The position numbers and the translations under genes were made by a program. From the NCBI GenBank assembly GCA_009691195.1, contig SHVA01000026.1:1-33008 (forward strand): a stretch of 33,008 nt of DNA, written 5' to 3'. Within the stretch, counting starts at the first letter, position 1. The number at the start of each line of letters is the position of its first letter. The notes beneath the pieces were generated by a model, which saw nothing but the letters and a program-made list of their open reading frames with translations, was not told where the DNA came from and did no database searches. Source of the DNA: Solirubrobacterales bacterium (GTDB lineage Bacteria; Actinomycetota; Thermoleophilia; Solirubrobacterales; 70-9). Shown one piece after another: positions 15,052-22,109 of this stretch.

Positions 15052-15888
15052 CTAGGCAGCCTCGAGCGAAACGCCGATCAGCTGCAGCCGCCGGGTCAGC
15101 GCGCCCAGCCCGAACTCGGCGAGTGCCCCGTCCTCGACGCCGAGCACATCCCAGGCGCCCTCGCTGGGGGGCGTGATGGACTCGGACACGACGGGCAGCA
15201 GGTCGCGCAGCCTCGCCCTGACGACGTCGGCCATGGCGGGGTCCTCAGCGACGGCCTCCCGCAGGAACCAGGTGCCGTATGCGATGTGGCGCTGCTCATC
15301 GGCCGCGATCAGCCCATAGCCCTCGACGAAGTTGGGCAGCAGCCCGCGCTCTCGCAGGAACTCGAGCAGGAAGTGGGAGGAGACCAAGCCGAGCGTCCCC
15401 TCCAGCACCATGTGGTAGATCGTGACGAAATCAACCTTGGCGGCGCGATCGCCGGGCTCGAGCCGGAGCCGGTCGTGGGCCTTGACCAGGGCGTCGTCGA
15501 AGATGTACTTGAAGGGCTCCCCCAATACCTCCCGGGCGCGCGCGACGTGGGAGCCGATCGCAGCGGGGTCGGCGATCACCTCGTCCTGGAAGCGCGCGTA
15601 GAACTGCATGTGCCGGTTCTCGTCAACGAGCTGGGTCGAGAGGTAGCTGCCCTCCTCCTCGTCGTCCTGGGCCAGGACCAGCCCGCAGAACTGGGTCGAG
15701 ATCCGCTCCTCGGCGACCATCAGCGAGCTCAGCACCCAGTAGAGCAGGTCTCGCTCGCCATCCTGGAGCGAGGCCCAGTCGGCGGAGTCGCGCGAGATGT
15801 CCACGTCCTGGGCCGCCCAGTGGGCTTGCTCCCAGTCCAGGTAGAGCTCCTGGGGGCTCTTGAGGTTGACCGTAGCGGGGGTGCTCAT
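15052..15888 (-). CDS. R2-like dimetal oxidase (R2lox-like, ferritin-like fold)
   Basis: A 278-residue member of the ribonucleotide reductase R2 / ferritin-like superfamily. The six metal ligands are all present: Glu60 (VAEERIST), Glu90 and His93 (DENRHMQF), Glu163 (VLEGTLG), Glu198 and His201 (DEQRHIAY). The segment DVDISRDSADWASLQDGER and the Y-x4-E spacing match R2-like ligand-binding oxidases, which hold a Mn/Fe centre and a fatty-acid-like ligand, more than true R2 subunits, and no R1 gene is nearby. Tyr158 corresponds to the tyrosine that forms a Tyr-Val ether link in R2lox; the partner position appears to be Ile63. ATG 15888 overlaps the stop of the Cys-rich peptide (ATGA), so the oxidase is translationally coupled to it. 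Role in an arsenic operon is unknown. Confidence 0.85.
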   Translation of the reverse strand: MSTPATVNLKSPQELYLDWEQAHWAAQDVDISRDSADWASLQDGERDLLYWVLSSLMVAEERISTQFCGLVLAQDDEEEGSYLSTQLVDENRHMQFYARFQDEVIADPAAIGSHVARAREVLGEPFKYIFDDALVKAHDRLRLEPGDRAAKVDFVTIYHMVLEGTLGLVSSHFLLEFLRERGLLPNFVEGYGLIAADEQRHIAYGTWFLREAVAEDPAMADVVRARLRDLLPVVSESITPPSEGAWDVLGVEDGALAEFGLGALTRRLQLIGVSLEAA

Positions 15889-16022
15889 GCACTCTCAGGC
15901 ATTGTCCCCGAATCGCACTCGCAGTCATCGCCGCTCCCACAGCACTCGGCCTTCTCGGCCGGCTCGCAGCAGCTCTCCTGCACCTCGGTAGAATAACAGG
16001 TCGATGTCTCTAGCTCAGCCAT
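15885..16022 (-). CDS. 45-residue Cys-rich peptide encoded between arsR and the R2lox-like oxidase
   Basis: A short ORF (45 residues) with seven cysteines: Cys9, the pairs 18/19 and 27/28, and Cys34 and Cys36. Core motifs are ESCCEPAEKAECCG and DDCECD; the rest is acidic. No signal peptide or membrane helix, so cytosolic. Its ATG 16022 lies inside the last 13 bases of arsR, with GGAG about 8 bases upstream, and its TGA overlaps the oxidase ATG. Such tight packing on both sides argues strongly that it is translated. Vicinal cysteines bind trivalent arsenic well, and CCEP also occurs in the ArsR next to it, so an As(III) buffer, chaperone or a substrate of the oxidase (peptide modification) are the main options. 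I do not know a named family for it. Confidence 0.8.
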   Translation of the reverse strand: MAELETSTCYSTEVQESCCEPAEKAECCGSGDDCECDSGTMPESA

Positions 16023-16363
16023 CCGTGCAGCTCCTCCATTGGCTCAGGATTGACGTAGTAGTAGGCCCAGAGGCCGCGCCTCTCCGACCCGACGATGCCC
16101 GCCTCGCGCAGGACCTTCAGGTGGTGGGAGACCGTCGGCTGGGAGAGATCGAATAACGGCACCAGCTCACAGACGCAGACCTCTCCCGCGTTCTGCCTGA
16201 GAACGTCCACCAGCTGCATCCGGATCGGATCGCCGAGAGCCTTGGCGACACGCGCCAGCCTCTCCGCCTTCTCGCGCTCGATCTCGGGATAGGCCACCGG
16301 CTCGCAGCACGGCTCGCCGGCGGCGCGCTTCTGCTTCGGCGCGAGCTTCAAATCAACGCTCAT
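16010..16363 (-). CDS. arsR: ArsR-family metalloid-responsive repressor
   Basis: A 117-residue winged-helix repressor. After a basic start comes a vicinal pair Cys19-Cys20 in GEPCCEP, then the dimer helix (EREKAERLARVAKAL), CVC at 63-65 in GEVCVCEL, the recognition helix SQPTVSHHLKVLREAG and the wing. An N-terminal Cys pair plus a Cys near the winged helix is the As(III) site type known from Corynebacterium ArsR; CVC is also the classic E. coli type, so the protein has both. Without arsenite it should repress the divergent promoter region 16364-16416. ATG 16363 is chosen because a strong promoter places the transcript start on it. It is followed, overlapping, by the Cys-rich peptide and oxidase. 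Confidence 0.93.
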   Translation of the reverse strand: MSVDLKLAPKQKRAAGEPCCEPVAYPEIEREKAERLARVAKALGDPIRMQLVDVLRQNAGEVCVCELVPLFDLSQPTVSHHLKVLREAGIVGSERRGLWAYYYVNPEPMEELHGWLS

Positions 16364-16416
16364 CAATACACGTATATCAATTGAAATTACAAACGTCAAT
16401 GGAATACGCTGCCGCC
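16364..16416. promoter_or_regulatory. Divergent ars promoters and probable ArsR operator
   Basis: For arsR (minus strand): TTGACG at 16394-16399, a 17-bp spacer and TATACG at 16371-16376; seven bases later the transcript would start at ATG 16363, leaderless. For arsC (plus strand): TTGAAA at 16381-16386, an 18-bp spacer and TACGCT at 16405-16410, then six bases to ATG 16417, also leaderless. The palindrome TCAATTGA (16377-16384) lies in the arsR spacer and overlaps the arsC -35 box, so a bound repressor would block both. The region is strikingly AT-rich for this genome. Confidence 0.68.
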
Positions 16417-16824
16417 ATGAACATGGGTCCTCCCGAGGTCCTCTTCGTCTGCGTCCACAACGCCGGGCGGAGCCAGATCGCTGCCGGGCTGCTGAGCAAG
16501 CTGGCCGAGGGACGGGTGCACGTTCGCACCGCCGGCTCGGATCCCGCCGACGAGATCAACCCGGCGGTGATCGAGGCGATGGAGGAGGTCGGCGTTGATC
16601 TTTCGCAGGAGTTCCCCAAGCCGCTCAGTGACGAGTTCGTCCGGGCGGCGGACGTCGTGATCACCATGGGCTGCGGCGATGCCTGTCCCATCTACCCGGG
16701 CAAGCGCTATGAGGACTGGGAGCTCGAGGACCCCGCGGGCAAGGACGTCGCGACGGCGCGGCGCGTCCGCGACGAGATCGAGTCTCGGGTCGGAAGGCTC
16801 CTCGCCGAGATCGCCCCGGGGTAG
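16417..16824 (+). CDS. arsC: Arsenate reductase, low-molecular-weight phosphatase type
   Basis: A 135-residue cytosolic enzyme that reduces arsenate to arsenite. The phosphatase loop is VCVHNAGRSQ (Cys-x5-Arg), the second redox Cys segment is MGCGDACPIYPG, and EDWELEDPAGK carries the catalytic Asp. This Cys arrangement belongs to the thioredoxin- or mycothiol-coupled class rather than the glutaredoxin E. coli class. ATG 16417 is chosen because a TACGCT box lies six bases upstream; ATG 16399 and 16423 are also in frame. It is divergent from arsR with shared control. An aquaporin relic begins five bases after its stop; as arsenite exit channels follow arsC in other bacteria, the loss leaves no arsenite export gene in view. 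Confidence 0.93.
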   Translation: MNMGPPEVLFVCVHNAGRSQIAAGLLSKLAEGRVHVRTAGSDPADEINPAVIEAMEEVGVDLSQEFPKPLSDEFVRAADVVITMGCGDACPIYPGKRYEDWELEDPAGKDVATARRVRDEIESRVGRLLAEIAPG

Positions 16825-16828
16825 CGGC

Positions 16829-17116
16829 TTGCAGCATCCGGACCTCCCCCGCCGCGCCCTCGCCGAGGGGCTGCGCGGCGTTCGCCCTCGTCTTCGCGGG
16901 CTGCGGGGCGATCGTCGCCGATGACGTCTCGGCGGCGCGCTCGGCGTCGTCGGGATCGCCATGGTCTTCGGGCTGGTGATCATGGCCATGGCTGGCACCT
17001 GGACGGACTTCTGGGTCTATGTGGTGGGGCCCCTCCTCGGCGCCGCCGCGTTCATCGCCGAGGTGATCAAGGCCGGCGACCACTTGCCGTTCTGCTTGAG
17101 GCGCTTGAGGTTGTAG
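16829..17116 (+). pseudogene. Decayed aquaporin (MIP family), AqpS-like position
   Basis: Pieces of one MIP protein lie in order in three frames: LPRRALAEGL (from TTG 16829), then after an extra base AFALVFAGCGAIVAD, then after another shift GALGVVGIAMVFGLVIMAMA, which runs directly into GTWTDFWVYVVGPLLGAAA, the last helix of the family. The middle of the protein, including both NPA pore motifs, is deleted. Aquaglyceroporins next to arsC (AqpS) let arsenite leak out after arsenate reduction. The stop at 17114-17116 ends a foreign tail (AEVIKAGDHLPF...). Two frameshifts and a large deletion make it non-functional. Confidence 0.78.
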
Positions 17117-17317
17117 TCCAAGAGGTCGACGCGCGCGGCCGAGCCAATGCCTCGTTTGTTTCGACCCGATCCCGGTCCACGCTGAAGGTCGGACGCAAGG
17201 CCGGGACTGACGCCATGCGAGCTGATGGGCCAAATATGGTGCCGACGGCGGGCGCTGCTCGAGGTCCAGGTCCTCGACGTTGACGGCGAGGATCTCCGAA
17301 ATGAGCATTCGCGTCAT
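17067..17317 (-). pseudogene. Scraps of a mobile-element gene (integrase-like)
   Basis: On the minus strand 17252-17317 reads ISEILAVNVEDLDLEQR, which resembles the ISE-L-L-x-VEDLDL turn of tyrosine recombinases, with no intact frame around it. Further on, about 17063-17140, another minus-strand frame gives RVDLLDYNLKRLKQNGKW, coding-like but not recognised. The two are in different frames and separated by stops. I read this as a remnant from an element that inserted after the aquaporin; the identification rests on one short motif. Confidence 0.35.
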
Positions 17318-17343
17318 CCGCGACCATCCTCACGGAGCTGGCG

Positions 17344-17655
17344 GTGCGAGTTGGTGCGGCTCCTATTCGACGGGGGGGTATCCATCCAATTCAGGTTGAA
17401 TCGGCGCCAGGGTCGATCGGCGAGCGCTACCGGGCCCTGGCGGGAGAGCTCGATGAGCGCCGCCGGCGACTGTGGGCGGCGGCTGAAGCGCGCTCCCACG
17501 GTCGCGGCGGGAGCGCTGCGGTGGCGCGGGCGACGGGCATGGCGCCCGACACGATCCGCAAGGGCCGCCGCGAGCTGGAATCCGGCGAGACGCTCGAGCC
17601 GGGGCGGGTGCGGCGCCCAGGAGGCGGGCGCAAGTTAGGGCGCCGAAGAAGGTGA
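17344..17655 (+). pseudogene. ISAzo13-type transposase, N-terminal fragment
   Basis: From about 17416 the frame reads SIGERYRALAGELDER, LWAAAEARSHGRGG, VARATGMAPDTIRKG, RELESG and VRRPGGGRK, the N-terminal DNA-binding part of ISAzo13-family transposases. The normal continuation after GGGRK (the DDE catalytic domain, some 300 residues) is missing; the frame meets a stop at 17655. The upstream part of the frame (17344-17415) does not match and may be junction sequence. Terminal inverted repeats were not found. It sits between the integrase-like scrap and a truncated host gene, marking the right edge of the remodelled island. Confidence 0.75.
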
Positions 17656-17691
17656 GGAAGACCTGGGAGGATGCTCAGGAGAGCGAGATGT

Positions 17692-17913
17692 CTACGAAAT
17701 CACGCGGCCTGAGGTGACAACGTTGGAGGGGTCCAGGCCAAGGCCGTCATACATCAGCGCCTGATCGTCGGCCGCGGGAGGACCGGGGACGCCGAACTGG
17801 CCAGAGGGCAGGATGTTGAATGCCACCCCAGCCGTGTCCTTGGCGGCGGCGCTGCCGACGCAGGCTCCCACCAGAAAGATCGTCATCCCGACGAGCATCG
17901 CCAAACGTCGCAT
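17692..17913 (-). pseudogene. N-terminal stump of a secreted penicillin acylase-like protein
   Basis: ATG 17913 follows GAGGAGAGGG and starts a signal peptide (RRLAMLVGMTIFLVGACVGSAAA), then AGVAFNILPSGQFGVPGPP and DQALMYDGLG. The phrase NILPSGQ ... DQALMYDGL is how I recall the start of many actinobacterial penicillin-acylase family proteins, after which some 700 residues should follow. Here the frame drifts after DGL and stops at 17692, close to the transposase fragment on the other strand. Probably truncated by the same insertion or deletion. A short genuine secreted peptide is the alternative. The 224-bp gap to the glutamine synthetase holds a possible TAAGCT -10 (near 18092) and no gene. 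Confidence 0.55.
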
Positions 17914-18137
17914 ACCCTCTCCTCTTCTCTCCAAGAATGAACCGCAACGAGTTTCCCTGGCCCGTCCGCGGCGACCCCGTAACAGAACACACTAAATCCG
18001 ATCCAGTTGCGGCCCTCGCTCAACCACGAGGCGAAATTTTTCCGCCGGACTTTGGACGGGTGGATAAGGGCCGCTGTGGCCGTTGGCCGTAAGCTGCGCG
18101 TCGGCAGAGATCCACAAGCAGAAGGACGCCTCGAGAA

Positions 18138-20285
18138 ATGATCCGGACTCGGAACAAGAACGTGACCGCCAGCCAGTGGAGCGCCAATGGCTCCTCGATC
18201 GACATCGTCGACCTGACCGATCAGGCGAACGTCCCCTTCGGCAGCAAGGTCTTCACCATCAGCGAGCAGACCGACCGGCTCTCGGCGGACACGATCAAGA
18301 AGCTGCAGGCCACCCTCGAGACGGGCGAATCGCTCGACACGTCGCTCGCCGACGAGGTCGCGACCGCGATGAAGGACTGGGCGCTCGAGCAGGGCGTGAC
18401 CCACTACACCCACGTCTTCCAGCCCCTGACCGGCTCCACGGCCGAGAAGCACGACTCCTTCTTCGACCCGGACGGCGAGGGCAAGGCGATCGCCAAGTTC
18501 AAGGGCTCCGAGCTGATCCAGGGCGAGCCGGACGCTTCCTCGTTCCCCACCGGCGGCGTCCGCGACACCTTCGAGGCCCGCGGCTACACGGCCTGGGACC
18601 CGACCAGCCCCGCATTCATCCTCGACAACCCCAACGGCGCGCTGCTCTGCATCCCGACGGCCTTCGCCTCATGGACCGGCGAGGCGCTCGACGCCAAGAT
18701 CCCGCTGCTGCGCTCGATGGACGCCCTCTCGAAGTCGGCGGTCCGGGCGCTGAAGCTGCTCGGCGACGACGAGACCTCCCGGGTGTTCACCACCGTCGGC
18801 CCCGAGCAGGAGTACTTCCTGATCGATGAGCAGTACTTCTACGAGCGTCCCGACCTCTACACGACCGGTCGCACGCTGTTCGGCGCCAAGCCGCCCAAGG
18901 GCCATGAGCTCGACGACCACTACTTCGGCTCCATCCCCGAGCGCGTGCTCGCCTTCATGATGGAGTCCGAGCGCGAGCTCCAGGAGCTGGGCGTCCCGGT
19001 CAAGACCCGTCACAACGAGGTCGCCCCCGGCCAGTACGAGCTGGCGCCGGTGTTCGAGAACTCGAACGTCGGCTCCGACCACCAGCAGCTGACGATGCAG
19101 ATCATGGAGAGCGTCGCCCGGCGCTACGGCCTCATCTGCCTGCTCCACGAGAAGCCCTTCGCCGGCGTCAACGGCTCGGGCAAGCACAACAACTGGTCGA
19201 TGGGAACCGACACGGGCGGCAACCTGCTCGACCCCGGCCACACCCCGGAGGACAACGTCAGCTTCATGTTCTTCTGCGCCGCCGTGATCCAGGCCGTCAA
19301 CAAGCACCAGGGCCTGCTGCGCGCCTCGGTGGCCAACATCGGCCAGGACCATCGCCTCGGCGCCAACGAGGCGCCGCCGGCGATCATCTCGATCTTCCTC
19401 GGCGCCGAGCTGGAGAAGGCCTTCGAGGTGATTTCGGGCAACCCGAGCGACGCCGAGGGCCCCGGTGAGTTCCTCGAGCTGGGCGTCTCGGTGCTGCCGC
19501 CGCTGCCGATGGACGGCGGCGACCGCAACCGGACCTCGCCATTCGCCTTCACCGGCAACAAGTTCGAGTTCCGCGCCCTCGGGTCGAGCATGTCGCTCGC
19601 CTTCCCCAACACTGCGCTGAACACGATCGCCGCCGAGGCGATCGACGAGCTCGCCGACAGCCTCGAGAAGAACCTCGCCGACGGCAAGGAGATCCCCGAG
19701 GCCGTGGCCGCCGTCGTCAAGGAGGCCTACGGAGCCAGCAAGCAGGTCTGCTTCATGGGTGACAACTACGACGAGGCGTGGCATGCCGAGGCCGAGAAGC
19801 GCGGCCTCAAGAACCTGCGAACCACCCCGGACGCGCTGCCCGAGGTGCTGGCCGACGACACCGTTGCGGCCTTCGAGAACTACGACGTGCTTTCGAGGCG
19901 GGAGCTGGAGTCGCGCTTCGAGGTCTGGGTCGAGCAGTACACGACCCGAGCCAACATGGAGGGCGAGACGACCGACTCGATCGCGAGGACGATGATCCTG
20001 CCGGCCGCGCTGCGCTACCTCGAGTTGGGCGTCAACGCCGAGGTCTCGGCCGTCGGCGACGAGGTGCGCCCCCTGGTGGACGAGCTGATCTCAAGGATCA
20101 AGGAGCTCGAGCAGGCCAACCGCTACCCCGACGGCATCGAGGGCCTCGAGCTGGCCATCTACGCGCGTGACAACCAGCTCGCCAAGATGGCCGAGGTCCG
20201 CGAGGTCGCCGACAAGCTGGAGAAGGTCGTCCCCGACTACCTCTGGCCGCTGCCGAAGTACTCGGAGATCCTCTTCATCAAATAG
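18138..20285 (+). CDS. glnN: Glutamine synthetase type III
   Basis: A 715-residue GSIII enzyme that forms glutamine from glutamate, ammonia and ATP; GSIII is a large dodecameric form. Family features: [14 protein letters not shown] and EKHDSFF near residue 90-115, [11 protein letters not shown] (metal-binding Glu), [30 protein letters not shown] (ATP/Glu binding), [14 protein letters not shown] and [12 protein letters not shown]. The long C-terminal region with [11 protein letters not shown] is typical of the type and absent in GSI. Start ATG 18138 has AGAAGGA about 11 bases upstream. Single gene, followed by two hairpins. No nearby nitrogen regulator is visible. Confidence 0.96.
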   Translation: MIRTRNKNVTASQWSANGSSIDIVDLTDQANVPFGSKVFTISEQTDRLSADTIKKLQATLETGESLDTSLADEVATAMKDWALEQGVTHYTHVFQPLTGSTAEKHDSFFDPDGEGKAIAKFKGSELIQGEPDASSFPTGGVRDTFEARGYTAWDPTSPAFILDNPNGALLCIPTAFASWTGEALDAKIPLLRSMDALSKSAVRALKLLGDDETSRVFTTVGPEQEYFLIDEQYFYERPDLYTTGRTLFGAKPPKGHELDDHYFGSIPERVLAFMMESERELQELGVPVKTRHNEVAPGQYELAPVFENSNVGSDHQQLTMQIMESVARRYGLICLLHEKPFAGVNGSGKHNNWSMGTDTGGNLLDPGHTPEDNVSFMFFCAAVIQAVNKHQGLLRASVANIGQDHRLGANEAPPAIISIFLGAELEKAFEVISGNPSDAEGPGEFLELGVSVLPPLPMDGGDRNRTSPFAFTGNKFEFRALGSSMSLAFPNTALNTIAAEAIDELADSLEKNLADGKEIPEAVAAVVKEAYGASKQVCFMGDNYDEAWHAEAEKRGLKNLRTTPDALPEVLADDTVAAFENYDVLSRRELESRFEVWVEQYTTRANMEGETTDSIARTMILPAALRYLELGVNAEVSAVGDEVRPLVDELISRIKELEQANRYPDGIEGLELAIYARDNQLAKMAEVREVADKLEKVVPDYLWPLPKYSEILFIK

Positions 20286-20292
20286 GCAGCGA

Positions 20293-20350
20293 GGGGGACC
20301 GTCCCCCCTTTCCCATCGATTTCGCACCGGCGCCCGAGGGGCGCCGGTGC
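20293..20350 (+). terminator. Double hairpin terminator after glnN
   Basis: Hairpin one pairs GGGGGA (20293-20298) with TCCCCC (20302-20307) and is followed by CTTTCCC. Hairpin two is a perfect 12-bp stem (20324-20335 with 20339-20350) with loop GAG, and has TGCTTCC after it. Together they form a convincing end for the glnN transcript, though T-runs are short as usual at this GC. Confidence 0.72.
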
Positions 20351-20466
20351 TGCTTCCGCGTCCGCTGATCGAGGCGCGGCCGGCCGAGCGGGTCGCCCGC
20401 CGCTGGTTTCCCGACTACCCGGGCGAGATCACGGCGGGCGCCTTCCCGCCCGGCTGGATTCCCTAG
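20347..20466 (+). CDS. Possible 39-residue ORF or remnant
   Basis: From GTG 20347 a frame runs to TAG 20466 with protein-like composition: LIEARPAERVARRWF then PDYPGEITAGAFPPGWIP. Its stop shares CTAG with the stop of the convergent GH9 gene, as two other convergent pairs here do, which hints at a real gene end. But its start lies in the terminator hairpin and the preceding codons read out of glnN in another frame. It may be the C-terminal relic of a lost gene. Not recognised. Confidence 0.25.
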   Translation: MLLPRPLIEARPAERVARRWFPDYPGEITAGAFPPGWIP

Positions 20467-22109
20467 CCGGCGCCGAGGGCCGCGACCAGCAGGATCGAGC
20501 CGGCGACGTAGTCGATCGCCGGCTCCGAGGTGACGTAGTCCGGGCGGCGGTCCTCGTAGACGATGCGGCTGTTGAATTTCCGGAACGCTCCGGCCGGCTT
20601 GAACCCCTCCGCCCTGAGGTTTCCGATCTGGGAGGGGCCGCCGACCACGGCTCCCCGGGGCAGACCGTTGCCGAAGGCCGAGGCCCAGCTGTGAATCTTG
20701 CGCGGATCGCGAGGGCCGAAGCCGGCGACGAAGCTCGCGCCCCAGGGGTTGCGGCCAAGCAGGTAGTCGCGGGCTCCCGCCGCCACCCCCCTGCCGCCCT
20801 TGATGCCCGAGATCGCGGCCATGGCGCCGCCGGCGCCGTTGGCCGCCGTCGTCCCCCAGCTGAAGTAGCCGGCCTGGCCGAAGGCGTTCGCCCGCGCGTA
20901 CTCGGCGCCCTGGCTGCCGGCCAGGCGCAGGAAGGAGCACGCTGCCCGGCGCTGCCCGGCGCTGCCCAGCGGCGGGGCGCCGAGGCGCCCGCAGATGTCG
21001 GCGGCTGCGAACGGCGCCGAGTTGCTGTAGCCGACGAGGTCGTAGGGAACCGACGCCTTCAGGTACTGGAGAGCCTGGGTCAGGTAGGGCTCCTCCCCCG
21101 TCGCCCGGTAGAGCGCGGCCCCGGCCGCCGCCAGGGAGTCCTTCCAGGGATCGACGACGTAGAAGCCACCCGACCCAGGCAGCGACGGGGTCGCGGCGCC
21201 GCTCGCTCGTCCGGCGTCGTACCAGTCGCGGGCCTGATCGGTCAGCTCCGAGCGCCGCGGCTCGGGCGAGCGGACCGCGGCCATCGCCAGCGCCGCCGCC
21301 ACCTTGCCGCCGATGTCGCCCCCGACGCCGTCGCCCCAGTGGAAGGCGAGCCTGTTCGCTATCCCGGGCAGGCCCGAGGAATCGTCCCCCGCGGGGTCCC
21401 GGAAGCCGCGCTCGTGGTCGCGGGCGTCGCCGACCTGGACGATGAACAGGTCCGAGGCCGGGTGGGCCTTGACGAACCAGTCGATGCCGACGTCGGCCTC
21501 GTCTCGCAGCGCAGTCCGGTTTCCGGCGTCCAGCCGCGCCGCCGCCTCGAGCGCGATCGTCGAGAAGCCGGCGTTCTGGGCGAAGTGGAGGGTGTCCCCC
21601 GCGTCCATCCAGCCGCCGTCGAGGTCGAACTGCTCGCCGGCGTGCGGCCCTCCCTGGATCGTCGCGTCGTTGAGATGGGAGGGTCCGTGGAGCAGGGCCA
21701 GCTGCGAGCCGTCGCGATTGGTCTCGAAGAACTTCAGCATCAGCGGCACCAGGGCCGATGCTCCTTCGCCTTGCACCCGCCACGGTCGCGAGACCCGGCC
21801 GCCCGCGTGGACCACATAGGAACCCGGCAGGTGCAGGCGGCTGAGGTTCGCGCGGTAGGCGTTGGCCCACGGCTTCGAGCCGCCCGGCGCCGAGCCGAGC
21901 CGCCCCCTGAGCACGACGCGGCCACCCCGGGTCACGTGGAAGCGCTTGCCCGAGAGGTTCTGGTCGCTGGCCACAATCGCCACCTTGGACTCCTTCGGCG
22001 CGCTGGGGCCACCCGTGCGGATGACGGTCGGCGCCGCGGCAGCGGGCGCCGCGGCAGCGCCGGCCTGGAGAGCGGCGGCGCTGAGCAGAACGAGGAGGCG
22101 CGAGATCAC
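20463..22109 (-). CDS. Secreted glycoside hydrolase family 9 (endoglucanase-like)
   Basis: A 548-residue exported beta-glucanase. Signal peptide about 1-26 (LLVLLSAAALQAGAAAAPAAAA). A cellulase-type Ig-like domain covers about 28-115, with the APKESKVAIVASDQ start and GSYVVHAGG. The (alpha/alpha)6 catalytic domain shows GGWMDAGDTLHF with Asp169 and Asp172 (base pair), LLGRNPWGASFVAGFG with PRKIHSWAS, and Glu529 in TSEPAIDY as acid. Cleaves beta-1,4-glucans or related chains outside the cell. GTG 22109 overlaps the stop of a decayed methyltransferase (GTGA); a true promoter is not evident. It contains a 10-bp tandem repeat (20941-20970). Confidence 0.9.
   Translation of the reverse strand: MISRLLVLLSAAALQAGAAAAPAAAAPTVIRTGGPSAPKESKVAIVASDQNLSGKRFHVTRGGRVVLRGRLGSAPGGSKPWANAYRANLSRLHLPGSYVVHAGGRVSRPWRVQGEGASALVPLMLKFFETNRDGSQLALLHGPSHLNDATIQGGPHAGEQFDLDGGWMDAGDTLHFAQNAGFSTIALEAAARLDAGNRTALRDEADVGIDWFVKAHPASDLFIVQVGDARDHERGFRDPAGDDSSGLPGIANRLAFHWGDGVGGDIGGKVAAALAMAAVRSPEPRRSELTDQARDWYDAGRASGAATPSLPGSGGFYVVDPWKDSLAAAGAALYRATGEEPYLTQALQYLKASVPYDLVGYSNSAPFAAADICGRLGAPPLGSAGQRRAACSFLRLAGSQGAEYARANAFGQAGYFSWGTTAANGAGGAMAAISGIKGGRGVAAGARDYLLGRNPWGASFVAGFGPRDPRKIHSWASAFGNGLPRGAVVGGPSQIGNLRAEGFKPAGAFRKFNSRIVYEDRRPDYVTSEPAIDYVAGSILLVAALGAG
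20941..20970. repeat. Three tandem copies of a 10-bp unit inside the GH9 gene
   Basis: GCTGCCCGGC is present three times in a row (last copy with one change, GCTGCCCAGC). As 10 is not a multiple of three, each copy is read in a different frame (minus strand: GSA, GQR, RAA). Gain or loss of a copy would break the gene. Confidence 0.8.

Noticed and set aside
15052..15888. Reading the R2-like gene as a ribonucleotide reductase small subunit
   Set aside because: No R1 partner nearby, short length (278) and R2lox-like segments fit a stand-alone oxidase better.
13987..15996. Long plus-strand open frame (669 codons) across P450 and R2lox genes
   Set aside because: Antisense shadow; the minus-strand proteins have full P450 and R2 motifs, and this translation has only low-complexity Arg/Gly/Val sequence.
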